From CAWULT01 sp963923455 (GTDB taxonomy: Bacteria; Acidobacteriota; Vicinamibacteria; Vicinamibacterales; UBA2999), in the NCBI GenBank assembly GCA_963923455.1, contig CAWULT010000043.1, positions 1 to 32,499 of the forward strand: 32,499 nucleotides of DNA, read 5' to 3'. The position numbers and the translations under genes were made by a program. Shown here one piece after another: positions 8,745 through 15,681 of the stretch. A model generated the notes under the pieces. The model was not told the origin of the DNA. It made no database searches and saw only the letters and a list, made by a program, of their open reading frames with translations. How positions within the stretch are numbered: position 1 is the first letter of the stretch; each line of letters opens with the position of its first letter.

Positions 8745-8750
8745 AGTCTA
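8745..8750 (-). promoter_or_regulatory. -10-like hexamer (TAGACT) for the MBL-fold gene
   Basis: TAGACT on the minus strand, 23 nt before the GTG at 8721, leaves room for a short leader with the GGGGGGAGA ribosome site. No clear -35 hexamer. Confidence 0.35.
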
Positions 8751-8815
8751 CTCTGGGTCGTGCGGGATACCCTACCTCTTCGGAGGTACTCGGCGCCCGC
8801 GGTGCGCGTCACGCG

Positions 8816-8827
8816 TACAATGGCGCC
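8816..8827 (+). promoter_or_regulatory. -10 element (TACAAT) directly followed by GGCGCC
   Basis: TACAAT (8816-8821) abuts GGCGCC (8822-8827), and GGAGG at 8838-8842 sets the ATG at 8847. A poor -35 region suggests activator dependence or weak basal expression. Confidence 0.45.
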
Positions 8828-8846
8828 CCAACCTGCTGGAGGATCC

Positions 8847-10175
8847 ATGTTGAAGCGAACGTACGCCGCCGGCCTGCTGCTCCTGGCCGCCACGGCCGCC
8901 GTCGCCGCCCAGGGCGGCGCCCCTGTCGCACCCTCGACCGCGACACCGCCGTCCGCGCCCGCGCGTCCGCGGGGTGCCCCCGGCGCGGCGCACGGCGCGC
9001 GCCTGTCGCCAGATCGCCTCAAGCGGATCGACGAGGTGATGCAGCGCTACGTCGACGAGAACCGCATCGCGGGCATGGTGGGGCTGGTCCTCCAGAACGG
9101 GCGGCCGGTCTACGAGAAGGCGTTCGGCTGGGCCGACAGGGAAGCGAACCGCCGGATGACGGTCGACGCCATCTTCCGCATCGCGTCGCAGACGAAGGCG
9201 ATCACCAGCACGGCGGTCCTGATGCTGGTCGAGGAGGGGCGCATCGGCCTCGACCAGCCGGTGTCGGACTTCATCCCGACGTTCAAGAACACGACCGTCG
9301 CCGTCAAGGGGACGAACGGGGAGGTGCGCCTCGAGCCCGCGAAGCGGCCGATCACCATCCGGATGCTGCTGACCCACACCGCCGGCATCAATTACGGGAC
9401 GTCGGACGAGGTCGCGAAGCTCTATGAAGCCAAGGGGCTCGGCCCCGCGGCCGGCCTGGGCTGGTACACGGCCGACAAGGACGAGTCCGTGTGCGTGACG
9501 ATGGAGCGCCTCGGCACGCTGCCGATCGTGGCCCAGCCCGGAGAGGCCTGGGTGTACGGCTACAACACCGACATTCTCGGCTGCGTGGTCGAGAAGGCGT
9601 CGGGGCTCGCCCTCGATCGATTCCTCGCGCAGCGGATCCTCGGGCCCCTCGGCATGACCGACACGCAGTTCTTCGTGCGGCCCGAGCAGCGCTCGCGGCT
9701 GGCCGCGGTGTACGCGAGCGGCGCAAGCGGCACGGCCGAACGCGCGCCCGACGGAGCGCGCGGGCAGGGGCACTATGCGGACGGCCCGCGGCGGAACTTC
9801 GCGGGCGGCGCCGGCCTCACGTCCACGGCGCGCGACTACGCGAAGTTCCTCGAGATGATCCGCAACGGCGGCGTCGCCAACGGCGTGCGGTTCCTGTCGC
9901 CGCGCACGGTGCAGCTGATGCGCACCAACCAGGTGGACACGCTGCACTCGACGACGGGCCTCGGCTTCGGCCTGGGCTTCGAGACGACCGACCGCTACGG
10001 TGCCAACGGACTCGACTCGGTGGGATCCTATGGGTGGGCCGGTGCCTACGGGTCGATCTACCGGATCGACCCCAACGCGAACCTGACGATCGTGATGATG
10101 GTGCAGCAGCTGCCGAACGCCACGGACATCCGGACGAAGTTTCCCACTTTGGTCTATCAGGCCCTCGTGGAATAG
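8847..10175 (+). CDS. Exported serine hydrolase, class C beta-lactamase-related
   Basis: 442 aa. The ATG at 8847 lies 4 nt after GGAGG and opens a classic signal peptide (MLKRTYAAGLLLLAATAAVA). A Pro/Ala-rich spacer (25-50) precedes the beta-lactamase-like serine hydrolase domain. SQTK at 114-117 is the SxxK nucleophile motif, YGYNTD supplies the tyrosine/asparagine motif, and GWAGAYG near the C-terminus replaces the KTG-type motif. LLTHTAGINYGT and LGPLGMTDTQFF are hallmarks of the EstB/AmpC-like esterase-peptidase group. It most likely acts in the periplasm or outside the cell on an ester or D-amino-acid peptide bond. True antibiotic resistance is neither shown nor likely on sequence alone. 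It ends 48 nt before the Fae homologue. Confidence 0.88.
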   Translation: MLKRTYAAGLLLLAATAAVAAQGGAPVAPSTATPPSAPARPRGAPGAAHGARLSPDRLKRIDEVMQRYVDENRIAGMVGLVLQNGRPVYEKAFGWADREANRRMTVDAIFRIASQTKAITSTAVLMLVEEGRIGLDQPVSDFIPTFKNTTVAVKGTNGEVRLEPAKRPITIRMLLTHTAGINYGTSDEVAKLYEAKGLGPAAGLGWYTADKDESVCVTMERLGTLPIVAQPGEAWVYGYNTDILGCVVEKASGLALDRFLAQRILGPLGMTDTQFFVRPEQRSRLAAVYASGASGTAERAPDGARGQGHYADGPRRNFAGGAGLTSTARDYAKFLEMIRNGGVANGVRFLSPRTVQLMRTNQVDTLHSTTGLGFGLGFETTDRYGANGLDSVGSYGWAGAYGSIYRIDPNANLTIVMMVQQLPNATDIRTKFPTLVYQALVE

Positions 10176-10223
10176 TGGATGCCGGCGCCGGCTTGGGGCC
10201 GGCCCCACGGAGACCCATCGAGC

Positions 10224-10775
10224 ATGAGCGAACGCATCGGAGTGCGCACCGGCGAGGCGCTGGTCGAAGCCGAACAGGCCTGGTCCGCGGCCGAGCCCGA
10301 AGTGATGATTGGCGAACTGGACGGGCCGGTCGGCCACGCGCTGGCCCAGCAGCTGGCCGGCCAGGTGAAGGGGCACACCCGCGTGTTCGCGCTGCTCAAC
10401 AGCGACGTCCAGGTGAAGCCGGCGACGCTGATGGTCAGCAAGGTCACGGTCGACGACGCGCGCTACACCAACATCCTGATGGGGACGGTGCAGGCGGCCA
10501 TCGCACACGGCGTGCTCGACGCGGTGCGGGCCGGCGTGATCCCGCGCGAGCGGGCGAACGACCTCGGGATCATCGTCTCGGTCTGGCTCGACCCGGCGGT
10601 GCTGACGGCCGACGACTACGACCCGCGCGTGCTGTTCCAGACGCAGCGGGAGGCCACCACGAAGGCGCTGACGAAGGCGATGCGCCAGGAGCCGTCGATC
10701 GACTGGCTGCTCGAGCACCAGGACGAGGTGGTGCACTACTTCCACCAGCTCGCGCTCGACGGGCAACTCGAGTAG
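10224..10775 (+). CDS. Formaldehyde-activating enzyme (Fae) homologue without the usual catalytic histidine
   Basis: 183 aa. The ATG at 10224 has GGAGA 10 nt upstream. Family blocks are easily seen: EVMIGELDGPVGHA (26-39), GHTRVFALL, KPATLMVSKVTVDDAR (65-80), AIAHGVLDAVRAGVIPRERA and LGIIVSVWLDP. Fae condenses formaldehyde with tetrahydromethanopterin in methylotrophs. The His in 'AHIDLIIG' of methylotroph Fae, proposed as the catalytic acid (His17), aligns with Glu24 here (AEPEVMIG). The protein also has a C-terminal tail (DWLLEHQDEVVHYFHQLALD) not seen in short Fae proteins. No tetrahydromethanopterin genes are nearby. The homology is secure; formaldehyde condensation is doubtful, and a stand-alone paralogue with altered chemistry or substrate is as likely. 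Confidence 0.82.
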   Translation: MSERIGVRTGEALVEAEQAWSAAEPEVMIGELDGPVGHALAQQLAGQVKGHTRVFALLNSDVQVKPATLMVSKVTVDDARYTNILMGTVQAAIAHGVLDAVRAGVIPRERANDLGIIVSVWLDPAVLTADDYDPRVLFQTQREATTKALTKAMRQEPSIDWLLEHQDEVVHYFHQLALDGQLE

Positions 10776-10875
10776 CGGGCGTCGCCACACCGGGGCGGGC
10801 CTGGCCCGCGGCGCCCCTTACCGCGCTTCACCCGCGGTGCAGCCAGCGGCCGTGGACCGAGCAGACATCCCGGGA

Positions 10876-10915
10876 TCCTCCGGAGGAGAGAACCCGGATC
10901 GGGCGAAACGGTTTC
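10876..10915. other. Palindromes in the convergent gap between the fae-like gene and kdpE
   Basis: The 149-nt gap 10776-10924 holds the perfect 12-bp palindrome TCCTCCGGAGGA (10876-10887) and the short hairpin GAAAC-G-GTTTC (905-915 within 10905-10915), flanked by GGGCG and CGCCC. This could serve as a shared 3'-end for the two converging transcripts. There is no T-tract on either strand. Confidence 0.3.
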
Positions 10916-10924
10916 ACCGCGCCC

Positions 10925-11608
10925 TCAGAGGTCCGCGAACCGGTACCCCACCCACGGCTCGGTCAGGATGTACCGGGGTGACGACGGGGTGGGCTCGATC
11001 TTCTTGCGCAGCGCGCCGACGAGCACCCGCAGGTGCTCGGTCTGGTCGGCCGTGTGCACCCCCCAGATGGCCTTGAGGATGGCGCGGTGTGTCAGCACCT
11101 TGCCTGGGTGCTGCGCCAGGTACGTCAACAGCTCGAACTCCTTGGGCGTCAGGCGGATCTCTTCGCCCGCTCGCTGGACGCGGAAGCGCTCCCGATCGAT
11201 CACCAGGTCGCCCCGGACGAGCGGCTCGCTGGCCGGCGCCGCCGGCTCGACGCGGCGCAGGCTGGCCCGTATGCGTGCGAGCAGTTCCTCTGCGCCGAAC
11301 GGCTTGGTGACGTAGTCGTCGGCACCCGCGTCGAGGGCGCGCACCTTGTCCTTCTCGCCGCCGCGTGCCGACAGGACGAGAATCGGCAGGCTCGCCGCCT
11401 CGCGCACGTGACGGCAGACGTCCACCCCGTCCATGTCGGGGAGTCCCAGGTCCAGGACGATGAGGTCGGGTTTGTCGCGCTCGAGCGACTCGAGCGCGGC
11501 GCGTCCGCTCATCGTCGAGAACACCTCGTAGCCGCGCGACCGCAGCAGGGACGACACGGTGCCCAGGATGTTCGGCTCGTCGTCGACGATCAGGATGCGT
11601 GCGCCCAT
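10925..11608 (-). CDS. kdpE: KdpE-like response regulator (OmpR family)
   Basis: 227 aa. The receiver domain has the acidic pair Asp9/Asp10 (LIVDDE), phospho-acceptor Asp53 (IVLDLGLPDMDG) and Lys102 (VTKPFG). The C-terminal winged helix carries LTPKEFELLTYLAQHPGKVL and the KdpE-like stretch LKAIWG...QTEHLRVLVGALRKKIE, ending YILTEPWVGYRF. In enterobacteria KdpE activates kdpFABC when potassium is scarce; no kdpFABC lies in this window. The gene starts 7 nt after the kinase gene's stop, so the two form one operon. The 25-bp motifs at 13171 and 13581 are the natural candidates for its binding sites. The subfamily name is inferred from the conserved tail and the DUF4118 kinase partner. Confidence 0.88.
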   Translation of the reverse strand: MGARILIVDDEPNILGTVSSLLRSRGYEVFSTMSGRAALESLERDKPDLIVLDLGLPDMDGVDVCRHVREAASLPILVLSARGGEKDKVRALDAGADDYVTKPFGAEELLARIRASLRRVEPAAPASEPLVRGDLVIDRERFRVQRAGEEIRLTPKEFELLTYLAQHPGKVLTHRAILKAIWGVHTADQTEHLRVLVGALRKKIEPTPSSPRYILTEPWVGYRFADL

Positions 11609-11615
11609 CGGGTGC

Positions 11616-13112
11616 CTACTGCGCCACCGTGGCCGGCCGCACCGGGCCCGGGACGTGAATCGAGAAGCGCGCGCCGCCCGACGCCATGTTCTCGGCCCGG
11701 ACGCGGCCGCCCGCCGCCGCGAGCAGCCCGCGTGTGATGGAGAGGCCCATGCCCGTACCGAACGCGCTGCGCCGGCCGGCGGCGCCGCGGTAGAAGCGTT
11801 CGAACAGGTGCTCCAGTTCGCCCGGATCGAGGCCCGGGCCCTGGTCCGTCACGCAGACGTGCAGCCCGTCGCGGTCGATGCGCGCGGCCACCGCGATCAG
11901 CCGGTCGGACGGCGAGTACTGCGCGGCATTCTCGAGCAGGTGCGCGAGGGCGGCCGAGACGAGGCGCGGGTCGAGCTCCACCTCGAGCGCGTCGCCGGCG
12001 TCGATCTGCAGCGCGCGGCCGGAGAGCGCGTGCCGGACGTGGGCGAGGGCCGCGTCGACGATGTCGGATGCCGCCACCCACTGTCGATCCAGGGCGATGG
12101 CCCCGGCGTCGATCCGGGCCATGTCGAGGATGTCCTGCACCAGCCGCGTCAGGCGGCCGACCTCGGCGACGGCGGCATCGCTCTGCGCGCGCCGCTCGTC
12201 GGCGGGCAGCGCCCGGGCCAGATTGGCGACGGCGACGCCGATGGCCGTCAGCGGCGTGCGCAGGTCGTGGCTCAGCGAGGCCAGCAGCGTCGACGCCAGG
12301 TCTGCCCGCTGGCGGACCTGCTCGGTCGCGTCGCGTTCTGCCAGCAGTTGCGCCCGCTCGATCGCAATCGCGACCACGCCGGCGACGGCGTCGAGTGCGC
12401 TGGTGTCGAGCGCCGCCGACGCCGTCGCCAGCAGGCCCACGGCCTTCGTGCCGTGCCGCAGGGGAACCAGCCACACGCCGCGATCGGGGCCGTCCGCCGC
12501 GCGTCCGCCGCGGTCGCGGCGCCGTGCGTTGGATTCGAGCACGCCTTGCGCACGGACGAGCGCCGCGTCGAGGCTGGCCGTGTCGAGCGGCAGCGGCTCG
12601 GTGCCGCCCTGATGGATCGTCCAGCCGCCGGCCCCGGGCAGGCAGATGGCGACGGCGGTCAGCTCGAAGCGGCGCGCCACGTGCGCCGCCAGCGCGTCAA
12701 CGGCTCCAGTGGTCTCCGTCGCCAGCAGGACGTCGCGCGACAGGTCGAAGAGCCGCGTGACCTCGTTGCGCCGCGCCACGGCCTCGTCCGCCCGCGAGCG
12801 CACCGCGGTCGAGAGATGGCTCGCGAGCACCGAGACGACCAGGAAGGCAATCAGGGCCACCCAGTTCTCCGGGTCGGCGATCGTCAGTGTCCCAACCGGT
12901 GGCAGGAAGAAGAAGTTGAACGACAGCATCGCCGCGATCGATGCCCCGATGGCGACTGGCAGGCGGGCCCGCGTGGCCGTGCCGAGCACGACGAGCAGCA
13001 GTACGAGTGCCACCGTCGTCGGGCTGAGACCGGGCACGGCGCGCATCGCGACCGTGGCGGCGGCGAGTGTGGCCAGGCTGACGGACGCAGGGAGGAGGTC
13101 GGCGCGCACCAC
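11616..13112 (-). CDS. kdpD: KdpD-like sensor histidine kinase lacking the N-terminal KdpD/USP domains
   Basis: 498 aa, against about 900 for E. coli KdpD. The protein starts directly in the DUF4118 four-helix membrane domain (about residues 8-105, including LSFNFFFLPPVGTLTI). A GAF-like domain follows (about 118-255), then HisKA with His282 in SLSHDLRTPLTAIG and a HATPase domain (LLENAAQYSP, DQGPGLDPGEL, FGTGMGLSI). It should autophosphorylate and pass phosphate to the adjacent KdpE. The missing N-terminal Walker-type KdpD domain and the universal-stress-protein domain are the parts that sense other signals, including c-di-AMP in staphylococcal KdpD. The start is taken as GTG at 13112, followed by a second GTG; there is no strong ribosome site, and a -10-like CAGAAT lies 12 nt upstream. 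Upstream sequence does not encode the missing domains. Confidence 0.85.
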   Translation of the reverse strand: MVRADLLPASVSLATLAAATVAMRAVPGLSPTTVALVLLLVVLGTATRARLPVAIGASIAAMLSFNFFFLPPVGTLTIADPENWVALIAFLVVSVLASHLSTAVRSRADEAVARRNEVTRLFDLSRDVLLATETTGAVDALAAHVARRFELTAVAICLPGAGGWTIHQGGTEPLPLDTASLDAALVRAQGVLESNARRRDRGGRAADGPDRGVWLVPLRHGTKAVGLLATASAALDTSALDAVAGVVAIAIERAQLLAERDATEQVRQRADLASTLLASLSHDLRTPLTAIGVAVANLARALPADERRAQSDAAVAEVGRLTRLVQDILDMARIDAGAIALDRQWVAASDIVDAALAHVRHALSGRALQIDAGDALEVELDPRLVSAALAHLLENAAQYSPSDRLIAVAARIDRDGLHVCVTDQGPGLDPGELEHLFERFYRGAAGRRSAFGTGMGLSITRGLLAAAGGRVRAENMASGGARFSIHVPGPVRPATVAQ

Positions 13113-13124
13113 GGCGATGGTTCC

Positions 13125-13130
13125 ATTCTG
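13125..13130 (-). promoter_or_regulatory. -10-like element (CAGAAT) for kdpDE
   Basis: CAGAAT on the minus strand, 12 nt before the GTG at 13112, would give a leader of only a few nucleotides. It lies 40 nt downstream of the operator-like motif at 13171-13195, and no -35 consensus is visible, as expected for an activator-dependent promoter. Confidence 0.4.
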
Positions 13131-13170
13131 CCACTCGCCCTCCCGGCACGTCCGCCGCGCCCGGCTCTTC

Positions 13171-13195
13171 TGATGGACTCTTTACGACTTTCTGA
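13171..13195. promoter_or_regulatory. Candidate KdpE operator, copy 1 (kdpD side)
   Basis: The plus strand reads TGATGGACTCT then TTACGACTTTCTGA. The copy at 13581-13605 reads TTACGGACTTC then TTATGACTTTCTGA on the minus strand. The two agree at about 19 of 25 positions, including the uninterrupted GACTTTCTGA. Each is a direct repeat with an 11-bp period, the layout described for KdpE sites in E. coli (two TTTA-type half-sites). Relative to kdpD the motif has the same orientation as copy 2 relative to kimA. It might also act on the small gene at 13232. Confidence 0.6.
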
Positions 13196-13231
13196 CGGCG
13201 CCGGGGCGTAGCGTGAAGGTCGAGGTGAACC

Positions 13232-13594
13232 ATGGCGACCATCGCACCTCCAGCCCCCGACGCCGCCGCCAACGCGCTCTTCGCGGCCGGCTTGGCGCAC
13301 GCCCGGTTCCGCGAGCTGCGGCGCCGGCTGAGGGTGACGTGCCCCGTGCTCGCCCTGGCGGCTGCTGGTGCAGGCGCGGCGGTTCCCGGGTTCACGGCCC
13401 ACACGCGGTTGATGGCCGTGGCGGTCGTGCTGGCGCCTCTGGCCTGGGCCGCGCTCGTCGAGCAGGACTTCGCGCACCGGCTGCGGCGCGAGCGGGCGGA
13501 GCAGCAGGGCCGGCGCGCGGGAGCCCCGGCGGAACCGGAGCCGGAGGCACCCCCGGTCGTCACGGTCGACCCGGCTGGCTTCAGAAAGTCATAA
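13232..13594 (+). CDS. Small two-helix membrane protein, unrecognised family
   Basis: 120 aa. The ATG at 13232 follows GAGGTG with a 4-nt gap, a good ribosome site. Two hydrophobic segments are predicted at about 37-52 (VLALAAAGAGAAVPGF) and 59-77 (RLMAVAVVLAPLAWAALVE). A basic stretch before the first (RELRRRLR) and another after the second (HRLRRERAEQQGRR) suggest both ends are cytoplasmic. The tail is Pro/Glu-rich. No known domain was recognised. It lies between the divergent kdpDE operon and kimA; the second operator-like motif overlaps its last codons. By position it may modulate the kinase or the transporter, but that is inference only. The coding call rests on the ribosome site, the plausible helices and uninterrupted GC-rich codon use. 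Confidence 0.6.
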   Translation: MATIAPPAPDAAANALFAAGLAHARFRELRRRLRVTCPVLALAAAGAGAAVPGFTAHTRLMAVAVVLAPLAWAALVEQDFAHRLRRERAEQQGRRAGAPAEPEPEAPPVVTVDPAGFRKS

Positions 13595-13605
13595 GAAGTC
13601 CGTAA
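13581..13605. promoter_or_regulatory. Candidate KdpE operator, copy 2 (kimA side)
   Basis: The minus strand reads TTACGGACTTC immediately followed by TTATGACTTTCTGA, an 11-bp direct repeat. It ends 29 nt before the -10 at 13635, so it is centred near -54 from the expected transcription start, a normal activator position. It overlaps the stop codon of the small membrane-protein gene, which would explain why that coding end is AT-richer than the surroundings. Confidence 0.6.
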
Positions 13606-13634
13606 GGACGGCCCACGGCGCCCGCCCGGAGCCG

Positions 13635-13640
13635 GATAAT
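13635..13640 (+). promoter_or_regulatory. -10 element (GATAAT) of the kimA riboswitch transcript
   Basis: GATAAT, five of six matches to consensus, predicts transcription start at about 13646-13647, exactly where the riboswitch P1 stem begins. There is no -35 hexamer at 16-18 nt, consistent with activation by a regulator bound at 13581-13605. Confidence 0.55.
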
Positions 13641-13644
13641 CGAG

Positions 13645-13780
13645 CCATCGCCAAATTCGCTCCCGAGAGGAGCGAAGCGGGGGACCCACCGTGAGCACGT
13701 CGCTCACCCGGGGCGCATCCGGCATCCGCCGGTAGAGGACTCCAACCTCGAGCCCGTCAGCTAACCCCGTCGGCGATTGG
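13645..13780 (+). promoter_or_regulatory. c-di-AMP riboswitch (ydaO/yuaA class) in the kimA leader
   Basis: Conserved blocks appear in the class order: an 8-bp hairpin TTCGCTCC/GGAGCGAA (13656-13676), then GCGGGGGACCCA (13677-13688), a second hairpin GTGAGC/GCTCAC (13691-13707), GGGGCGCATCC, TAGAGGACTCCAACCTCGAG, and the closing CCCGTCAGCTAACCCCGT. P1 is formed by ATCGCC (13647-13652) with GGCGAT (13772-13777). These are signatures of the ydaO aptamer, which in known cases turns potassium-transporter and cell-wall genes off when c-di-AMP is high. The 3' strand of P1 directly abuts GGAGG (13779-13783), the kimA ribosome site, so control of translation start is likely; no intrinsic terminator is seen. 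The downstream gene being kimA supports the call. Confidence 0.88.
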
Positions 13781-13788
13781 AGGTCCTC

Positions 13789-15681
13789 GTGTCCGACGAA
13801 TCGTTCCTGTCCCAGGCGAAGCGCCTGCTCGTGGGCGCGCCCATTCCCTCGCACCTCGCACATCACGAGCGATTCTCGAGAATCACCGGGCTCGCGGTGC
13901 TGTCGTCCGATGCGCTGTCGTCGGTGGCCTACGCCACCGAGGAGATCCTGCGCGTGCTGCTCGTCGGCGGCGTCGCCGCGCTCGGCCTGGTCACGCCGAT
14001 CGGCGGACTCATCGCCGTGCTGCTGGCGATCGTCGTGTTCTCGTATCGCCAGACGATCCACGCGTACCCGAACGGCGGCGGCGCCTACATCGTGGCCAGG
14101 GAGAATCTCGGCCGCGCGCCGAGCCTGGTGGCCGCGGCGGCGCTGCTCATCGACTACGTGCTGACGGTCTCGGTCAGCATCGCCGCCGGCGTGGCCGCCA
14201 TCACGTCGGCGCTGCCGTCCTGGCGCCTCGACCCGGTGTGGCTGTCGTTGGCGTTCGTCGTGGTCCTGATGCTGGGCAACCTGCGCGGCCTTCGCGAGTC
14301 GGGCCGGGTGTTCGCCGTGCCGACCTACTTCTTCATCGCCGGCATCCTGGCGATGCTGGGGGTCGGCGCGTGGCGATTCGTCACCGGCACCATCACGCCG
14401 GTCGAGCCTGCCGTGGCCGGCGCCTCGGGTGGCCTGGGGGTGCTGTCGACCTTTGCGCTGCTCACCGCGTTCTCGAACGGCTGCACCGCGATGACCGGCG
14501 TCGAGGCCGTGTCGAACGGCGTGCCGGCGTTCCGGCCTCCCGAGAGCCGCAACGCGGCGACGACGCTGGTCACGATGGCGGGGCTCTCGATCGTGATGTT
14601 CATGGGAATCACGCTGCTGGCGCACGCCTACGGCATCGTCCCGGCCGACGCCGAGACCGTCGTGTCGCAGGTGGCGCGCGCGATCTTCGGCGGACGTGGC
14701 GTCCCGTACTACCTGCTGCAGGCCGCGACCATGCTGATTCTGGTGCTCGCCGCCAACACCGCGTACGCGGACTTCCCGCGTCTGGCGTCGATCGTCGCCC
14801 GCGACCGCTTCCTGCCCCGTCAGTTCACGAACCAGGGCGACCGGCTGGCCTTCTCGAACGGCATCGTGATCCTGAGCGCGCTGGCCTCCGTGCTGCTCGT
14901 CGTCTTCGGGGGCGACACCCACGCGCTGATTCCGCTCTACATGATCGGCGTCTTCGTCTCCTTCACGCTGTCGCAGGCCGGCATGGTGATGCACTGGCGG
15001 CACTTGCGGACGGAGGGCTGGCGATGGAGCGCGGCGACCAACGGGTTCGGCGCCGTCGTCACGGGCGTGGTGCTGCTCATCGTCGCCGTGACCAAGGCCG
15101 CCGAAGGCGCCTGGATCATCATCCTGATGATTCCCGCGCTCGTCGCCGTGTTCGTCGTCACGCGCCGCCACTACGACGCGGTCGCCGCGGAGCTGACCCT
15201 GCGCGGCTGGCAGCCGGAGCCGGTTGGCGGGCACGTCGCGCTGGTCCCGATCGGCGGGGTGCAGCGGGCCGTGGTCAGGGCGCTGCGCTACGCCCGCACG
15301 CTCTCGGGCGACGTCCGCGCCGTCTACGTCGAGATCGACCCGGCCGCCACGGCCGTCGTCCGCCAGCAGTGGACCGAGTGGGGTCAGGACGTCGAGCTGG
15401 TCGTGCTGGCGTCTCCCTACCGGTCGCTGCTCGAGCCGCTGCTCGAATACGTGGGGGACGTGCAGCGGGCCGACCCGCACGGCTTCGTGACCGTCGTGCT
15501 GCCGGAGTTCGTGCCGCACCGGATGTGGCAGCACCTGCTGCACAATCAGCATGCGCTGCTCATCAAGGGGGCCCTGTTCTTCAGGCCGAACGTCGCGATG
15601 GCGAGCGTGCCCTTCCACCTGGGGCCGCGGGACGTCCCCGTGCCCGGGCCGGCGGCCTCGCGCGCGCCGGCGTCAACCTGA
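13789..15681 (+). CDS. kimA: KimA-type potassium transporter (APC superfamily)
   Basis: 630 aa. GTG at 13789 is chosen because GGAGG at 13779-13783 sits 5 nt upstream; an in-frame TTG at 13777 would overlap the riboswitch stem. About twelve membrane helices fill residues 30-450, beginning with ITGLAVLSSDALSSVAYATEE and including YPNGGGAYIVARENLG, both typical of the KimA (formerly YdaO)/KUP-like APC group. A soluble C-terminal domain (about 460-630, starting VGGHVALVPIGGVQRAVVRA) matches the universal-stress-protein-like domain of KimA. The family imports K+ with protons across the inner membrane. The preceding c-di-AMP riboswitch and neighbouring kdpDE genes fit potassium import. The C-terminus ends in a Pro/Ala tail. 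Amino-acid transport was considered because of the APC fold, but the context argues for potassium. Confidence 0.88.
   Translation: MSDESFLSQAKRLLVGAPIPSHLAHHERFSRITGLAVLSSDALSSVAYATEEILRVLLVGGVAALGLVTPIGGLIAVLLAIVVFSYRQTIHAYPNGGGAYIVARENLGRAPSLVAAAALLIDYVLTVSVSIAAGVAAITSALPSWRLDPVWLSLAFVVVLMLGNLRGLRESGRVFAVPTYFFIAGILAMLGVGAWRFVTGTITPVEPAVAGASGGLGVLSTFALLTAFSNGCTAMTGVEAVSNGVPAFRPPESRNAATTLVTMAGLSIVMFMGITLLAHAYGIVPADAETVVSQVARAIFGGRGVPYYLLQAATMLILVLAANTAYADFPRLASIVARDRFLPRQFTNQGDRLAFSNGIVILSALASVLLVVFGGDTHALIPLYMIGVFVSFTLSQAGMVMHWRHLRTEGWRWSAATNGFGAVVTGVVLLIVAVTKAAEGAWIIILMIPALVAVFVVTRRHYDAVAAELTLRGWQPEPVGGHVALVPIGGVQRAVVRALRYARTLSGDVRAVYVEIDPAATAVVRQQWTEWGQDVELVVLASPYRSLLEPLLEYVGDVQRADPHGFVTVVLPEFVPHRMWQHLLHNQHALLIKGALFFRPNVAMASVPFHLGPRDVPVPGPAASRAPAST

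Noticed and set aside
8760..8846. N-terminal extension of the serine hydrolase from 8760
   Set aside because: It would place 29 non-hydrophobic residues before a perfect signal peptide, cross the TACAAT promoter element, and ignore the GGAGG site before 8847.
8847..10175. Antibiotic resistance from the beta-lactamase-like and MBL-fold genes
   Set aside because: Both folds are shared by many esterases, peptidases and other hydrolases. The motifs present (GWAGAYG instead of KTG; long extra domain in the MBL protein) argue against calling resistance.
13598..13609. Small hairpin GTCC-GTAA-GGAC after the small membrane-protein gene as a terminator
   Set aside because: Only 4 bp, no T-run, and it overlaps the operator-like motif, which explains the sequence better.
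12697..15618. Long minus-strand open frame across kimA, the riboswitch and kdpD
   Set aside because: Composition is that of a codon-phase shadow (His/Asp/Arg/Gln runs), and it crosses the riboswitch and both operators. No ribosome site.
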